Notes: a model not told the origin generated them from the sequence alone. Counted from the stretch's first letter, positions 24,997-34,262 are shown. The stretch is DNA of 64,000 nucleotides from an uncultured Eubacterium sp. (GCA_934320655.1 CAKRFN010000014.1:5121-69120); one strand, 5' to 3'. Numbers and translations: made by a program.

Positions 24997-26340
24997 TTAC
25001 TGTTTTTCAGCCTTCATCCATGTTCCACGCCGGTAGAACATGAGCGACAGCGTCGTTGCGATGCACCAGCCGACCGGCCATGCACACCAGATTCCGGTGG
25101 CACCGAGTACCGTGCGGGAAAAGGCGTATGCCAGTACGACGCGCAGGATCAGATCGGTAAATGTGGCGATCATAAAGTTTTTCATGCGTCCCGCACCGCG
25201 CAGGATGCCGTCTGCAATAAGTTTTGCGGATACGACAAAGTAGAACGGTGAGAGGATCTTGAGGTATGTAATGCCTGTTTGCAGGGCGAGCGGTGTCGGT
25301 TCATCCAGAAACAGCCGTAGCACGATATTTCCGCCAAAGAAGTAGAGCAGACACAGCGGGAGGCTGAGCAGCCACACTAATTTGATGCCGATGCGGAAAC
25401 CCTGCCGGACGCGATCCGGTTTGTTGGCACCGAGATTCTGCGCCGTATAGTTGGAGATGCCGTTGCCGAGTGTTGTAAAGGATGTGATCACCAGATTGTT
25501 TAATTTTACGGCAGCGGAATATCCTGCCATGACCGGTGCACCAAATCCGTTGATAATGCCCTGAATGATGATATTTCCCATAGAGATAAAGCTCTGCTGC
25601 AAAATGCTCGGAACCGCAATGATGACGATCTGCCGGAGCAGTCCTGCGTCAAAGATTGCTGCTTTTTCTTTTCCCTTGAGCGGTATCTTAGCCAGTCTGC
25701 GGAACACGACCACCATAGCGAGCACACAACTGATGCCCTGACAGAGAAACGTCGCCCATGCAACACCGGCGACACCCATCTGAAATGCCTGTACAAACCA
25801 GATATCGACGGCAATATTGGCGGTGGAAGAGACTGCCAGAAAATAAAACGGTGTTTTCGAATCGCCCAGCGCGGAGAAAATGCCGGTTGCGATATTGTAA
25901 AAGAATACGAACGGCAGCCCCCAGGCGTAGATATCTAAATACAGCTTGGAATCGGCAAATACCTCGTCCGGTGTGCGGATCAGCTCAAGCAGCAGACCGG
26001 AGCCTAAGATGCCAACGAGCATCAGCATGATGCATACGATACCGCTGAAAATGCAGGCGGTGTAGACCGCGGTTTTCATAGCCCGATAGTCTTTGGCACC
26101 GAACAGCCGTGAGACGACAACCGAGCAGCCCATGTTGCAGCCGAAAGCAAATGCAATGAAGATCAGCGTGATTTCATAGCTGTTGCCGACGGCAGCCAGC
26201 GCGTTTTCGCCGATAAACTTGCCGGCAACAAGGCTGTCTGCGATGTTGTATAATTGTTGAAAGATGATGCTGCCAAAAAGCGGCATACAGAATTTCCATA
26301 GTACGGTTTGCGGATCGCCAACCGTCAGATCCCTATTCAT
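24997..26340 (-). CDS. MATE-family multidrug/metabolite efflux transporter
   Basis: 447 residues with ~12 membrane helices and MATE landmarks: MPLFGSIIFQQLYNIADSLVAGKFIG, ALAAVGNSYEI and the second-half repeat AGYSAAVKLNNLVITSFTTLGNGISNYTAQNLGA. Cation-coupled exporter of unknown substrate. Last gene of the six-gene minus-strand run; 81 bases separate it from the upstream gene, with GAGGAGG ahead of its start. Confidence 0.9.
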   Translation of the reverse strand: MNRDLTVGDPQTVLWKFCMPLFGSIIFQQLYNIADSLVAGKFIGENALAAVGNSYEITLIFIAFAFGCNMGCSVVVSRLFGAKDYRAMKTAVYTACIFSGIVCIMLMLVGILGSGLLLELIRTPDEVFADSKLYLDIYAWGLPFVFFYNIATGIFSALGDSKTPFYFLAVSSTANIAVDIWFVQAFQMGVAGVAWATFLCQGISCVLAMVVVFRRLAKIPLKGKEKAAIFDAGLLRQIVIIAVPSILQQSFISMGNIIIQGIINGFGAPVMAGYSAAVKLNNLVITSFTTLGNGISNYTAQNLGANKPDRVRQGFRIGIKLVWLLSLPLCLLYFFGGNIVLRLFLDEPTPLALQTGITYLKILSPFYFVVSAKLIADGILRGAGRMKNFMIATFTDLILRVVLAYAFSRTVLGATGIWCAWPVGWCIATTLSLMFYRRGTWMKAEKQ

Positions 26341-26421
26341 GTTCTAATTCCTCCTCAGTATACGATTTCCAGCAGCCATTGTAGCACAAATACGGCGGAC
26401 TGGCTATACTGAGTTGACAAA

Positions 26422-27126
26422 TTAGTGTGCGAGTTCCTGTTCCTGTTCTTCCTTCTGAATGAACATGATCACAAAGCTGATGAGCAGCAACGCACAGGAG
26501 ATCCAGATCGTGTGCATTCCAAAGTGTGCGATCAGACTGCTGCCGACGGCGGCGCCACAGGCAAATAGCAGAATCACACCGAAATAATGGAATGATTTAC
26601 GCAAGGTACGGATATCATGTGTCTGTGTGTAGTCACAGAATGCATCAACGCCGCTTCGCATATTACCGATACACATGGTGCTCGCATATGCATAACTGTT
26701 TACTTTGCGGAACGCTTGCACCTGCATGGCGCAGGAGAACGAGACAAGCGCATTGGCGAGCAGATTCAGTTTTTCCGGCATAAAACCGACACAAAACAGT
26801 AAGATCAGTTCGATCAGTACAACGATTTGTCGCCAGTGAAAACGCTGTAGGTTCTGAAAGGTCCGCCGGATGAGAATTGTTGCGGCAACCCCCAGCATAA
26901 AAAACAGAACCGGAATGGCATAGTGGAGCACATTTGACCAGTTGCGCTCACAGATATTGGTGCTGAGCAGGACAATATTTCCGGTCTGTGCGTTGGCAAA
27001 AACATGGTCACGTGCAATGTATGTATATACGTCCTGTAGTCCGCCTGAAATGGACAGCAGAGCGGCAATTACAAAGGACTCGGACATTTGCCTGCTGGAA
27101 TGATAACGGAATTTTGTAAAAGTCAT
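26422..27126 (-). CDS. YoaK/DUF1275 family membrane protein
   Basis: 234 residues, about six membrane helices. Family features include GGLQDVYTYIARDHVFANAQTGNIVLLS near the N-terminus and the central QVQAFRKVNSYAYASTMCIGNMRSG. Function unknown; a transporter-like role is generally assumed. It lies 25 bases after the ThrE-like gene. Confidence 0.85.
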   Translation of the reverse strand: MTFTKFRYHSSRQMSESFVIAALLSISGGLQDVYTYIARDHVFANAQTGNIVLLSTNICERNWSNVLHYAIPVLFFMLGVAATILIRRTFQNLQRFHWRQIVVLIELILLFCVGFMPEKLNLLANALVSFSCAMQVQAFRKVNSYAYASTMCIGNMRSGVDAFCDYTQTHDIRTLRKSFHYFGVILLFACGAAVGSSLIAHFGMHTIWISCALLLISFVIMFIQKEEQEQELAH

Positions 27127-27151
27127 GATGTCTCCTGAATGATAAATTTAT

Positions 27152-28492
27152 TTAGGTGCAATAGCGGAATGCCCGGTCGGTAATGATCCGCGCAAAGATC
27201 AGTCCCAGCGGCAGTGCCAGAATGATCAGCAATGCGGATGCCAACCATGAGGCTGCGGTCGAGAGGTGCATCACACCCAGATTATAAAAGCCTTTGTATA
27301 AGTATAAACCCGGAACCATGATTACGATAGATGGAACCGTGATGGATATTCGCGGATATCCGGCATAGCCTTTTAGGGTGGATGCGAGAATCCCCGCTAA
27401 AAAAGCACCGATGAAGGCAGCCGCAGCCGGAGGCAGTGCATACAGGTCGATCAACTCTAACCGGAGCGTATTTGAGACAGCACCGATAATCCCGGCGGCA
27501 GCAGCAAGACGCAATGGACTGTTAAACATGGCGGAAAATCCGAACACTCCGCAAAAACCGGTTGCCATGCGTAAAAAGATCCGTTGCCATAATGCCAGAT
27601 GCAAGGGTAAAAACGCGATTGGTTTCAGCCCGAGCAGCATGGCAAGTATCCACGCGGTCATGGTTGCAACCGTGATGATGATCAGTGAATACATGAGCCG
27701 TTCTGTGCCTGAACGCATATCGAGCTTTGCCAGATCGATTCCGCTCGTAATAAACGGAAATCCCGGAATGATAAACAGCATAGAGCAGATATAACCGGCT
27801 TCATGCTGGATATTGACGGAACATACAATCTGAAGCAGCTTAAGCAATGCCGTATAGGTGAGACAGGCTGCCGATACAGAGGAAATGATACATAAAAACA
27901 GGGTAAAATGGTGTTTGGTCAGTTTACATCTGATATAATTTCCGATACCAGCACCTGTGAATGCACAAAACATTTCTATGATACCACCGCCAAGCAGGAA
28001 AGTAAAGGCTCCGCAAGCCAGTGCAGCGGAGACTGCCAGCGTGAAGGGAGAGTACAGGCTGTGAATCCGTTCGATCTCATCCAGCGCGGAATGGATATCC
28101 TCACAGCTTTGGGACAATTCTCTGCGCGCAAAACCGGACACAAACTTTTCAAGACGGTTGAGCTGGGAGGTGTTGACTCCGGTATTGGTCAGACACAGTG
28201 ACTGGCTGAAACTATCGCTTCCGTCAAAACAGGTATAATTGATCGACATCAGACCGATGTCAACGGTACAGGTGATATTCATGAGTTCGGACAGCTCATT
28301 CATGGAGCTGCGCACACGCCATGCTCCGGTACCGCAGGCGAGCATCATGATACCGACACGCCCGATCACGGATGCTTTTGCAGGAAGGCTTGCGTTCTGG
28401 ATGGAAGCAGTATCCCCCTCATCGGCATACTCATGCCAATGGATATCCATATGATTTTTTTTCACGTTTATTTCTTTGGTAACAGCATTCAT
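27152..28492 (-). CDS. Threonine/serine exporter family protein (ThrE-like, DUF1212 plus DUF3815 in one chain)
   Basis: 446 residues. Soluble N-terminal DUF1212 portion (IGRVGIMMLACGTGAWRVRSSMNELSELM), then ~10 membrane helices. The C-terminal ThrE_2 half includes AYPRI-like GYPRISITVPSIVIMVPGLYLYKG. In many Firmicutes the two halves are separate genes; here they are fused as in Corynebacterium ThrE. Likely exports amino acids. GGAAGG lies 7 bases before ATG 28492. Confidence 0.85.
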   Translation of the reverse strand: MNAVTKEINVKKNHMDIHWHEYADEGDTASIQNASLPAKASVIGRVGIMMLACGTGAWRVRSSMNELSELMNITCTVDIGLMSINYTCFDGSDSFSQSLCLTNTGVNTSQLNRLEKFVSGFARRELSQSCEDIHSALDEIERIHSLYSPFTLAVSAALACGAFTFLLGGGIIEMFCAFTGAGIGNYIRCKLTKHHFTLFLCIISSVSAACLTYTALLKLLQIVCSVNIQHEAGYICSMLFIIPGFPFITSGIDLAKLDMRSGTERLMYSLIIITVATMTAWILAMLLGLKPIAFLPLHLALWQRIFLRMATGFCGVFGFSAMFNSPLRLAAAAGIIGAVSNTLRLELIDLYALPPAAAAFIGAFLAGILASTLKGYAGYPRISITVPSIVIMVPGLYLYKGFYNLGVMHLSTAASWLASALLIILALPLGLIFARIITDRAFRYCT

Positions 28493-28511
28493 AGTTTCAC
28501 CTTCCGGATGC

Positions 28512-29309
28512 TTACAGATCTAAGCTGTTACTGCCGGCTGATTTTATCATTTCTTCACGGCATGACAAAACCAGTCCGTCGATGACGCTCAGATGGTGCA
28601 GCATCGTAGCTTCAAATTCGTGAATCGGTAACAGAACGCCCAACTCATCAAAGGCTTTTCCAGATTTGCTGCCGGTCTCCTGTCCGTAGAATACAATGGC
28701 GGAAAATGCCTCCCTTTGTATTTCATGAAAAGTAGACCAGATCACATCATATGCCTGCGCTTTGGTCAGGTTCAGCTGGATCGTGTCAGGAAGCGCATAG
28801 AGTATGAGTATACCGCGTTCTTTATTTTCATGCTGCTCCCGGATATTCATGTCTGAGGTATAATATCTGACGAGGTCGTAGCCATCCGCCAGATATAGTT
28901 TGGAACGGGGAGCTGCATGATGGGCAGTGAAAATTTCATGAAACTTCTTATATTCGTGTCTGGACACCAGCTCTTTTTTGCTTTCAAGCAGATTTCCGTC
29001 GGGGTCAGTCAGAAGAATGGGGTTCTCACCGCATTTTCCGTGAAAACGCTTCGGGATCAGGTAAGCCTCTTTTAAGAGGTCAAACATGCTCCGGTTGCAT
29101 ATTTCAAGCAGCAGCGCACTGACATCCCCGTTTTTATATGCGTTTAGCAGAACTTCTGCAAAATGATGCGGATCGGGGTCCATGAACCGATTGTCATCAC
29201 ACAGATGATCGTAAAAAGTTTCTAAAAGTCGTTCGCAGGATTCGTTGGAGGAGAGGATTCTGGAAAAAATATTTTCAACTTCCTCTTCCCGTGGCAGTAC
29301 AAGTGACAT
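28512..29309 (-). CDS. Conserved-looking protein of unknown function
   Basis: 265 residues, soluble, no signal peptide, acidic N-terminal half. I do not recognise a family. Notable segments are DPDPHHFAEVLLNAYKNGDVSALLLEICNRSMFDLL, a PILLTDPDGNLLESKKELVSRHEY stretch, and ILILYALPDTIQLNLTKAQAYDVIWSTFHEIQREAFSAIVFYG. AAAGGAG precedes ATG 29309. It lies 33 bases after pyrB and 19 bases before the ThrE-like gene, so it is cotranscribed with purA-pyrB. Confidence 0.7.
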   Translation of the reverse strand: MSLVLPREEEVENIFSRILSSNESCERLLETFYDHLCDDNRFMDPDPHHFAEVLLNAYKNGDVSALLLEICNRSMFDLLKEAYLIPKRFHGKCGENPILLTDPDGNLLESKKELVSRHEYKKFHEIFTAHHAAPRSKLYLADGYDLVRYYTSDMNIREQHENKERGILILYALPDTIQLNLTKAQAYDVIWSTFHEIQREAFSAIVFYGQETGSKSGKAFDELGVLLPIHEFEATMLHHLSVIDGLVLSCREEMIKSAGSNSLDL

Positions 29310-29342
29310 CAGATCAGCTCCTTTCCAGACGATTGATAAAAA

Positions 29343-30287
29343 TTATATGAGAGTTTTTTCACCGGTGACGGGGTCTGCAATATTTAACAGTGACAGGATG
29401 AGCGCCATGCGCAGGTAAACACCGTTCTGCACCTGATCAAAATAGGCTGCTCGCGGATCGTCGTCGACATCCAGCGTGATCTCGCCGACTCTCGGCAGCG
29501 GATGGAGCACCGGCATGTCTGCGGGGGCAAGCTGTAATTTGTCTTTGGTCAGCACGTAGGTTCCCTTGAGCCGGAGATAGTCCTCTTCGTTGAAAAAACG
29601 TTCCTTCTGGACACGTGTCATATATAGCACATCCAGCTTAGGCAGGATATCTTCGAGACTGTCTACCTCATAATACGGCGCATTTGCTGGCTCCAACGTG
29701 TCCTCAATCAGATAATCGGGGACGCGCAGCTCCTCTGGCGAGATAAAGTAAAACTGATTATCTGGAAAACGTACCAGACTGTTCACGAGGGAGTGAACGG
29801 TACGCCCAAATTTCAGATCACCGCAAAAACCGATTGTGAGATGGTCTAAACGTCCTTTGCGCTGGCGGATCGTCATCAGGTCAATCAATGTCTGGGTGGG
29901 GTGGTTGTGTCCGCCGTCACCGGCATTGATGACGGGCACGCCTGCGTACATGGATGCGCGCAGCGGCGCACCTTCTTTGGGGTGGCGCATGGCAATAATA
30001 TCCGCATAGCAGCTCACGACACGCGCGGTATCAGCGACCGTCTCGCCCTTGGAGGCACTGGATTGGCTGGCGTCGGAGAAACCTAATGTCTGACCGCCGA
30101 GACCGAGCATCGCCGATTCAAAGGAGAGGCGTGTGCGTGTGCTCGGCTCATAAAACAGTGTGGCGAGCTTTTTTTGTTCGGCGGCGTGTGCATAGCTGTC
30201 CGGCTGTGTCCGGATGCGGTCAGCCAGATCCAGAATCCGCATCGTTTCTTCTTTTGTAAAATCCAATGGGTCAATCAGATGTCTCAT
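29343..30287 (-). CDS. pyrB: Aspartate carbamoyltransferase catalytic subunit
   Basis: Condenses carbamoyl phosphate and aspartate in pyrimidine synthesis. About 314 residues with carbamoyl-phosphate loop STRTRLSFESAM, GDGGHNHPTQTLIDLMTI, and HPLPRVGEITLDVDDDPRAAYFDQVQNGVYLRMAL. ATG 30287 is preferred: GGGAG is 7 bases upstream and the start overlaps the purA stop as ATGA. No pyrI regulatory chain follows, so the enzyme is probably unregulated by that subunit here. Confidence 0.95.
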   Translation of the reverse strand: MRHLIDPLDFTKEETMRILDLADRIRTQPDSYAHAAEQKKLATLFYEPSTRTRLSFESAMLGLGGQTLGFSDASQSSASKGETVADTARVVSCYADIIAMRHPKEGAPLRASMYAGVPVINAGDGGHNHPTQTLIDLMTIRQRKGRLDHLTIGFCGDLKFGRTVHSLVNSLVRFPDNQFYFISPEELRVPDYLIEDTLEPANAPYYEVDSLEDILPKLDVLYMTRVQKERFFNEEDYLRLKGTYVLTKDKLQLAPADMPVLHPLPRVGEITLDVDDDPRAAYFDQVQNGVYLRMALILSLLNIADPVTGEKTLI

Positions 30288-31585
30288 AGCCATTCTCCCT
30301 TTAAAATATACTGATCACGTTTGGCACCTACGGAGACGAACTGAATCTCGTGATCCAACTGCTGCTCGATATATTGCACATATGCTTTGGCATTTTCGGG
30401 CAGCTCCTCCCAACTGCGGCATGCGGAGATGTCGCTTCCCCAGCCGGGAAGGTATTTGATCACCGGCTCGCAGGAGTCCAGATCTTCCAAGGGATCAAAT
30501 GCATTTAATAAAATTCCGTCCTGGCGATAGCCGGTGATAACCGGTATTTCATCAAATTTGCTCAGTACATCGAGCTTGGTCAGTGCGATCTTATCCGCAT
30601 TCTGGCATTTCAGTCCATAGCGGCTGGCAACGACATCAAAAGGACCAACCCGGCGCGGACGACCGGTAGCGGCTCCGTATTCGCCACCAGCGCTCCGGAG
30701 TGATTCCATCCAGGATTCGGGCATGGCATGTTCTGCTATGAAAGGTCCGGCACCGACACAGGTGGAGTATGCCTTGAGTACACCAACGACATGATCGAGC
30801 TGCTCTCCGGGGATGCCTGCTCCGATCGGACCATATGCGGAGATCGTTGAAGAACTGGATGTATAGGGGAAGATACCATAATCAATATCTCTCATCGCGC
30901 CAAGCTGTGCTTCGAGAACAACGATCTTGCCGTTTTCCAGTGATCGCTGCAGGTAGCTGCCGGTGTCGCAGATATAGGGGGCAAACAGTGCAGCCTGCTT
31001 CTCACACCAGGACAGCAGCGCGGGGTAGGACATCGGCTCCTGATGGTAGCAGCCGGCCAGTTCCAGATTTTTTGACTCTAACATGGTCTCCAGTCTGGCC
31101 TGTATATAGGGTTTATCCAAGTGAAGGAGGTCGCCGAGACGGAGCGTTTTTTTGCGGTACTTGTCGCTGTATGCGTAGGCGATGCCTCGTCTGGTGGAAC
31201 CGAAAGCGGCACCTGTTTTTGCCAGACGGTCTTCCTCCAGCTCGTCCTGTACGCGGTGCCACGGCATGGAGATCGTCGCGCGTGATGATAATCTGAGGTT
31301 TCGTGGAGATACGTCGACTCCGCTTTCCTGAATCTGTGCGATCTCCTTTGAGAGATGTTCGGGATCTACGACCATTCCATCTCCGAGTACACAGGTGACA
31401 TCTGGATGCAGGATGCCGGACGGGAGCAGGTTGAGTACATATTTCCCACTCCCGGTGACAACGGTGTGTCCGGCATTGTTGCCACCCTGATAACGGACGA
31501 CGATATCCGCCTTTTCTGCGACGAGGTCGATGACTCTTCCCTTTCCCTCGTCACCCCAGTTGATTCCGGTAACAGCAGCTAACAT
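30284..31585 (-). CDS. purA: Adenylosuccinate synthetase
   Basis: First committed step to AMP from IMP. 433 residues starting MLAAVTGINWGDEGKGRVIDL (GTP P-loop), then GGNNAGHTV, STRRGIAYAYSDKYRK and TGRPRRVGPFDVV. The open frame runs far upstream, but ATG 31585 follows AAGGAGG at the proper distance and gives the family-typical start. It heads the minus-strand operon and overlaps pyrB by 4 bases. Confidence 0.95.
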   Translation of the reverse strand: MLAAVTGINWGDEGKGRVIDLVAEKADIVVRYQGGNNAGHTVVTGSGKYVLNLLPSGILHPDVTCVLGDGMVVDPEHLSKEIAQIQESGVDVSPRNLRLSSRATISMPWHRVQDELEEDRLAKTGAAFGSTRRGIAYAYSDKYRKKTLRLGDLLHLDKPYIQARLETMLESKNLELAGCYHQEPMSYPALLSWCEKQAALFAPYICDTGSYLQRSLENGKIVVLEAQLGAMRDIDYGIFPYTSSSSTISAYGPIGAGIPGEQLDHVVGVLKAYSTCVGAGPFIAEHAMPESWMESLRSAGGEYGAATGRPRRVGPFDVVASRYGLKCQNADKIALTKLDVLSKFDEIPVITGYRQDGILLNAFDPLEDLDSCEPVIKYLPGWGSDISACRSWEELPENAKAYVQYIEQQLDHEIQFVSVGAKRDQYILKGEWL

Positions 31586-31646
31586 AGTTTTCCTCCTTGT
31601 TGATCGATAGAACGTGTGATAGGTATTGTTTTTTGATCCAGATGCC

Positions 31647-31675
31647 ATTATAATCGGAAAATAGAAATAAGTAAA
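31647..31675 (-). promoter_or_regulatory. Promoter of the purA operon
   Basis: Minus strand TTTACT (31670-31675), 17-base spacer, TATAAT (31647-31652), about 60 bases upstream of ATG 31585. Confidence 0.7.
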
Positions 31676-31693
31676 AAGTATTATTGATATAGT

Positions 31694-31716
31694 AGACATC
31701 ATAATATGATATGTCT
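31694..31716. promoter_or_regulatory. Inverted repeat in the purA / lysR divergent region
   Basis: AGACAT (31694-31699) and ATGTCT (31711-31716) enclose a second repeat ATCAT-AAT-ATGAT. It lies 19 bp upstream of the purA -35 and 45 bp before the lysR start, the usual place of a LysR-type operator. Confidence 0.55.
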
Positions 31717-31760
31717 GAAAGCGTGACAATACAGATTCTGCGCCAGGGAGGGGAACGACA

Positions 31761-32651
31761 ATGAATGTGAATTTTGAATATTACAAAATCTTTTATTACG
31801 TGGCAAAATATCAGAATTTCACGAAGGCGGCACATGCGCTGAACAATAGCCAGCCGAATATCACGCGCGCCATGAACTGTCTGGAGGACGAAGTCAAATG
31901 CAGGTTGTTTATCCGAACAAACAGGGGCGTGCGCCTGACACCGGAGGGAGAACGGTTATATACGAGGGTGGCTGCGGTCATGACACAGATCCAACTGGCG
32001 GAGGAAGAATTATCGGAGAGTGTCGGGCTGGAACACGGCAGCATCTCGATCGGTGCGAGCGAGATCGCCCTCAATATTTTTCTGTTAGATATTTTAAAAA
32101 AATTTCATATGGCATATCCGGGGGTTCGGATCAAGATCTGTAATCATTCAACACCACAGGCGGTTCATTCCGTGCAAAGCGGTGAGATCGATTTTGCGCT
32201 TGTCACGACACCTACAGATGTAGAAGCGCCATTAAAGGAAGTAAAGGTAAAAGCGTTTCAGGAGATATTAGTTGGGGGAAAGACGTTTACAGCGGTCAGC
32301 AGCCAGGAACTGCGCCTGCAGGAACTGAAGCAGTATCCGATGATCTGTCTCGGGGCGGACACGACAACGTATCATTTTTACAGTGAACTATTTCACAGAT
32401 ACGGCAGTGAACTGAAGCCTGATATTGAGGCTGCCACAACCGATCAGGTGCTGCCACTTGTTAAGAGCGAGCTGGGACTTGCGTTTTTACCGAAGGAAAT
32501 GGTCGGGGAATCGATCAAAAGTCATGAGGTCGTCCCGATGAAGCTGCGTGAGGAGATCCCGAAACGCTATGTGTGCATGGTATATGATACCAGGCGGCCG
32601 ATGAGCGCCGCGGCACAGAAGCTAAAAATGAGCCTGCAGAAGCCGGAATAG
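31761..32651 (+). CDS. LysR-family transcriptional regulator
   Basis: 296 residues. N-terminal winged HTH (YYKIFYYVAKYQNFTKAAHALNNSQPNITRAMNCLEDEVKCRLFIRTNRGVRLTPEG) and a periplasmic-binding-like effector domain (from ~90, GSISIGASEIALNIFLLDILKKFH). GGAGGGG precedes ATG. Divergent from purA-pyrB with a palindrome between, so it may control that operon; purine/pyrimidine control by LysR would be uncommon. The effector is unknown. Confidence 0.9.
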   Translation: MNVNFEYYKIFYYVAKYQNFTKAAHALNNSQPNITRAMNCLEDEVKCRLFIRTNRGVRLTPEGERLYTRVAAVMTQIQLAEEELSESVGLEHGSISIGASEIALNIFLLDILKKFHMAYPGVRIKICNHSTPQAVHSVQSGEIDFALVTTPTDVEAPLKEVKVKAFQEILVGGKTFTAVSSQELRLQELKQYPMICLGADTTTYHFYSELFHRYGSELKPDIEAATTDQVLPLVKSELGLAFLPKEMVGESIKSHEVVPMKLREEIPKRYVCMVYDTRRPMSAAAQKLKMSLQKPE

Positions 32652-32786
32652 CGGTCGTATATGGCAGACAGCGAAATGGAGCAGGAGTGAACAGGGCACA
32701 TACTTCCGCTGATTCCCAATTGAAATATAATAGAAAAAAAGTATAATGAAGGTTGTTCATATGTAGGTTCTGCATACAGTCTGACA
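32652..32786. other. Spacer left of the inverted-repeat element
   Basis: No gene seen. It ends in the 13-base sequence ATACAGTCTGACA (32774-32786), which is repeated directly at 33328-33340 on the far side of the element. Confidence 0.6.
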
Positions 32787-33327
32787 TAGGCGTTTGCGAA
32801 ACTATTTAATCATTGGGCTACCTGGCTGTGGACGCAGTGGCATTCTGATCAAGCTGCTCCGATTGCCCGGCGGTGTCTCGCTGTCTCTTCAGCCTTGGCT
32901 CGATGTGTCCTTCGCACACATAGCCTGCGGCTTTCAGCTATGACATGAAGTTCGTTTACGAATCGCTCGCACTTCGCCGGACAAAAGTCGCAGTTGACAG
33001 AAACCACTGTGCCCACAGCCGTTAGCCCTGCGTTATATACTGCTTGCGAAATATTTTAGTAGGTGAACGGGGCATGCAAGCACTATCAACTCAGATGAGG
33101 AAGTAGCAGCGCGAGCAAAGGCGTGTCTGATTTTGCTGCCTTTGCACGATGGAGAGGAGACTCGTAACTCGTGGAAGCCTCTGCTGAACACGAGTTAGGT
33201 TTTTCCGAGGCTCATCGGAATGGTTCGTGCAACGAAAGCAAAACAGACATGCTTGCGGGAGCTGCGGGCTCTTAATAATGTGCTTGCATGCCCCAAAACC
33301 TGACAAAAATAGTTTCGCAAACGCCTA
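32787..33327. mobile_element. 541-bp non-autonomous element with 21-bp terminal inverted repeats
   Basis: Left end TAGGCGTTTGCGAAACTATT (32787 on) and right end (33307-33327) are perfect inverted repeats of 21 bp. The element is flanked by 13-bp direct repeats ATACAGTCTGACA, consistent with target duplication. Inside are two further long-arm inverted repeats (32815-32840 with 33004-33028; 33069-33083 with 33280-33294). No open frame resembles a transposase, so it is MITE-like. It sits between lysR and the DUF4300-like gene, ending 34 bases before that gene's start. Confidence 0.75.
33044..33320. repeat. Inner inverted-repeat unit nested in the 541-bp element
   Basis: It starts TTGCGAAATATTTTAGTAGG and ends with the complement of TTTGCGAAACTATTT. 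A perfect 15-bp arm GGGGCATGCAAGCAC (33069-33083) pairs with 33280-33294. It looks like a second copy of the same family inserted in, or joined to, the left unit. Confidence 0.55.
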
Positions 33328-33361
33328 ATACAGTCTGACAGCTTGAAAGGAGAAGAGGAAA

Positions 33362-34252
33362 ATGAAAAAACAAAAACGAAAGAAAATAGGTATGCTTGTA
33401 CTGTGTACAGCACTTTTACTGCCTGCTTTTATCTTAGGGCAGACGACAGAAGCATCTGCAAAAACAAATGCTTACCGTGGTGAATATTCGAACCTGGTTG
33501 ACACGAAAACGCAGAAAGAGGTAAAAAAAGCCATGCTAGCAGCCGGGTTGTCGGAGAAACGGATTGATGCATGGCTTGGGGATGTGCAGATGTACAATCA
33601 GACGATCAGAAATACGGGTCTTGTAAAAAAAGGATTTAAGAAGCTGACAGGGAAAAACCCTCAGTATGACGAAAACAGGATTATGAAGCTGTGGAATAAG
33701 AAGAATCCGCAATTCATCGGATATAACTGCAGAATCACGGCGTATGACCTGATAGGTGACAAGATCAGCATGAAGAAGGATGCGAAGGTGAATGCATCGA
33801 ATCTGTTTATGGATCAGGATGCGATCCGCAATGCACCGGTGAAAAAATATACCGGAAAGCAGCAGAAAAAGTTTGAAGCATTGTATTCAACAGTAAAGAC
33901 TTCGTATACGACAGATGTCGATCAGCATGCTGCAAAACAGAAGCGTGCATGGCAGCGGAAAGGAATCAAGGTGTCAGATAAGACAAAGGCATCCCTGATA
34001 ACGGTAGTCTTTCACGACAGCTTTGGAAAGAATGATAATGAATTGTTTATCGGTCATGCAGGTGTGCTGGTTCCGGAGAAAAACGGAAAATTGCTTTTTG
34101 TTGAAAAGCTATCGTTTTCGTTGCCGTATCAGGTGCTCCGCTTTGATAACCGCAAGCAGCTGAACCGCTATCTGATGAGTATGTATGACACCCAGTGGGG
34201 GCAGGACATTGCCAGACCATTTATTATGGAAAACACACAGCTTTTGTACTGA
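33362..34252 (+). CDS. Secreted protein, DUF4300-like
   Basis: 296 residues. Signal peptide of ~32 residues (KKQKRKKIGMLVLCTALLLP... ending ASA-K). The mature part opens RGEYSNLVDTKTQKEVKKAMLAAGLSEKRIDAWLGDV, the pattern I associate with DUF4300, and includes IGYNCRITAYDL and FIGHAGVLVPEKNGKLLFVEKLSFSLPYQ. The Cys/His/Asp arrangement could suggest a papain-like fold, but that is speculation. AGGAG and AGAGGA precede ATG 33362. The promoter is not evident because the inserted element ends just upstream. Confidence 0.65.
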   Translation: MKKQKRKKIGMLVLCTALLLPAFILGQTTEASAKTNAYRGEYSNLVDTKTQKEVKKAMLAAGLSEKRIDAWLGDVQMYNQTIRNTGLVKKGFKKLTGKNPQYDENRIMKLWNKKNPQFIGYNCRITAYDLIGDKISMKKDAKVNASNLFMDQDAIRNAPVKKYTGKQQKKFEALYSTVKTSYTTDVDQHAAKQKRAWQRKGIKVSDKTKASLITVVFHDSFGKNDNELFIGHAGVLVPEKNGKLLFVEKLSFSLPYQVLRFDNRKQLNRYLMSMYDTQWGQDIARPFIMENTQLLY

Positions 34253-34262
34253 TATCCGGGAA

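Noticed and set aside
32787..33327. tRNA or other known structured RNA gene in the 541-bp element
   Set aside because: No cloverleaf or known RNA core was seen; the structure is explained by inverted repeats with terminal symmetry and flanking duplications.
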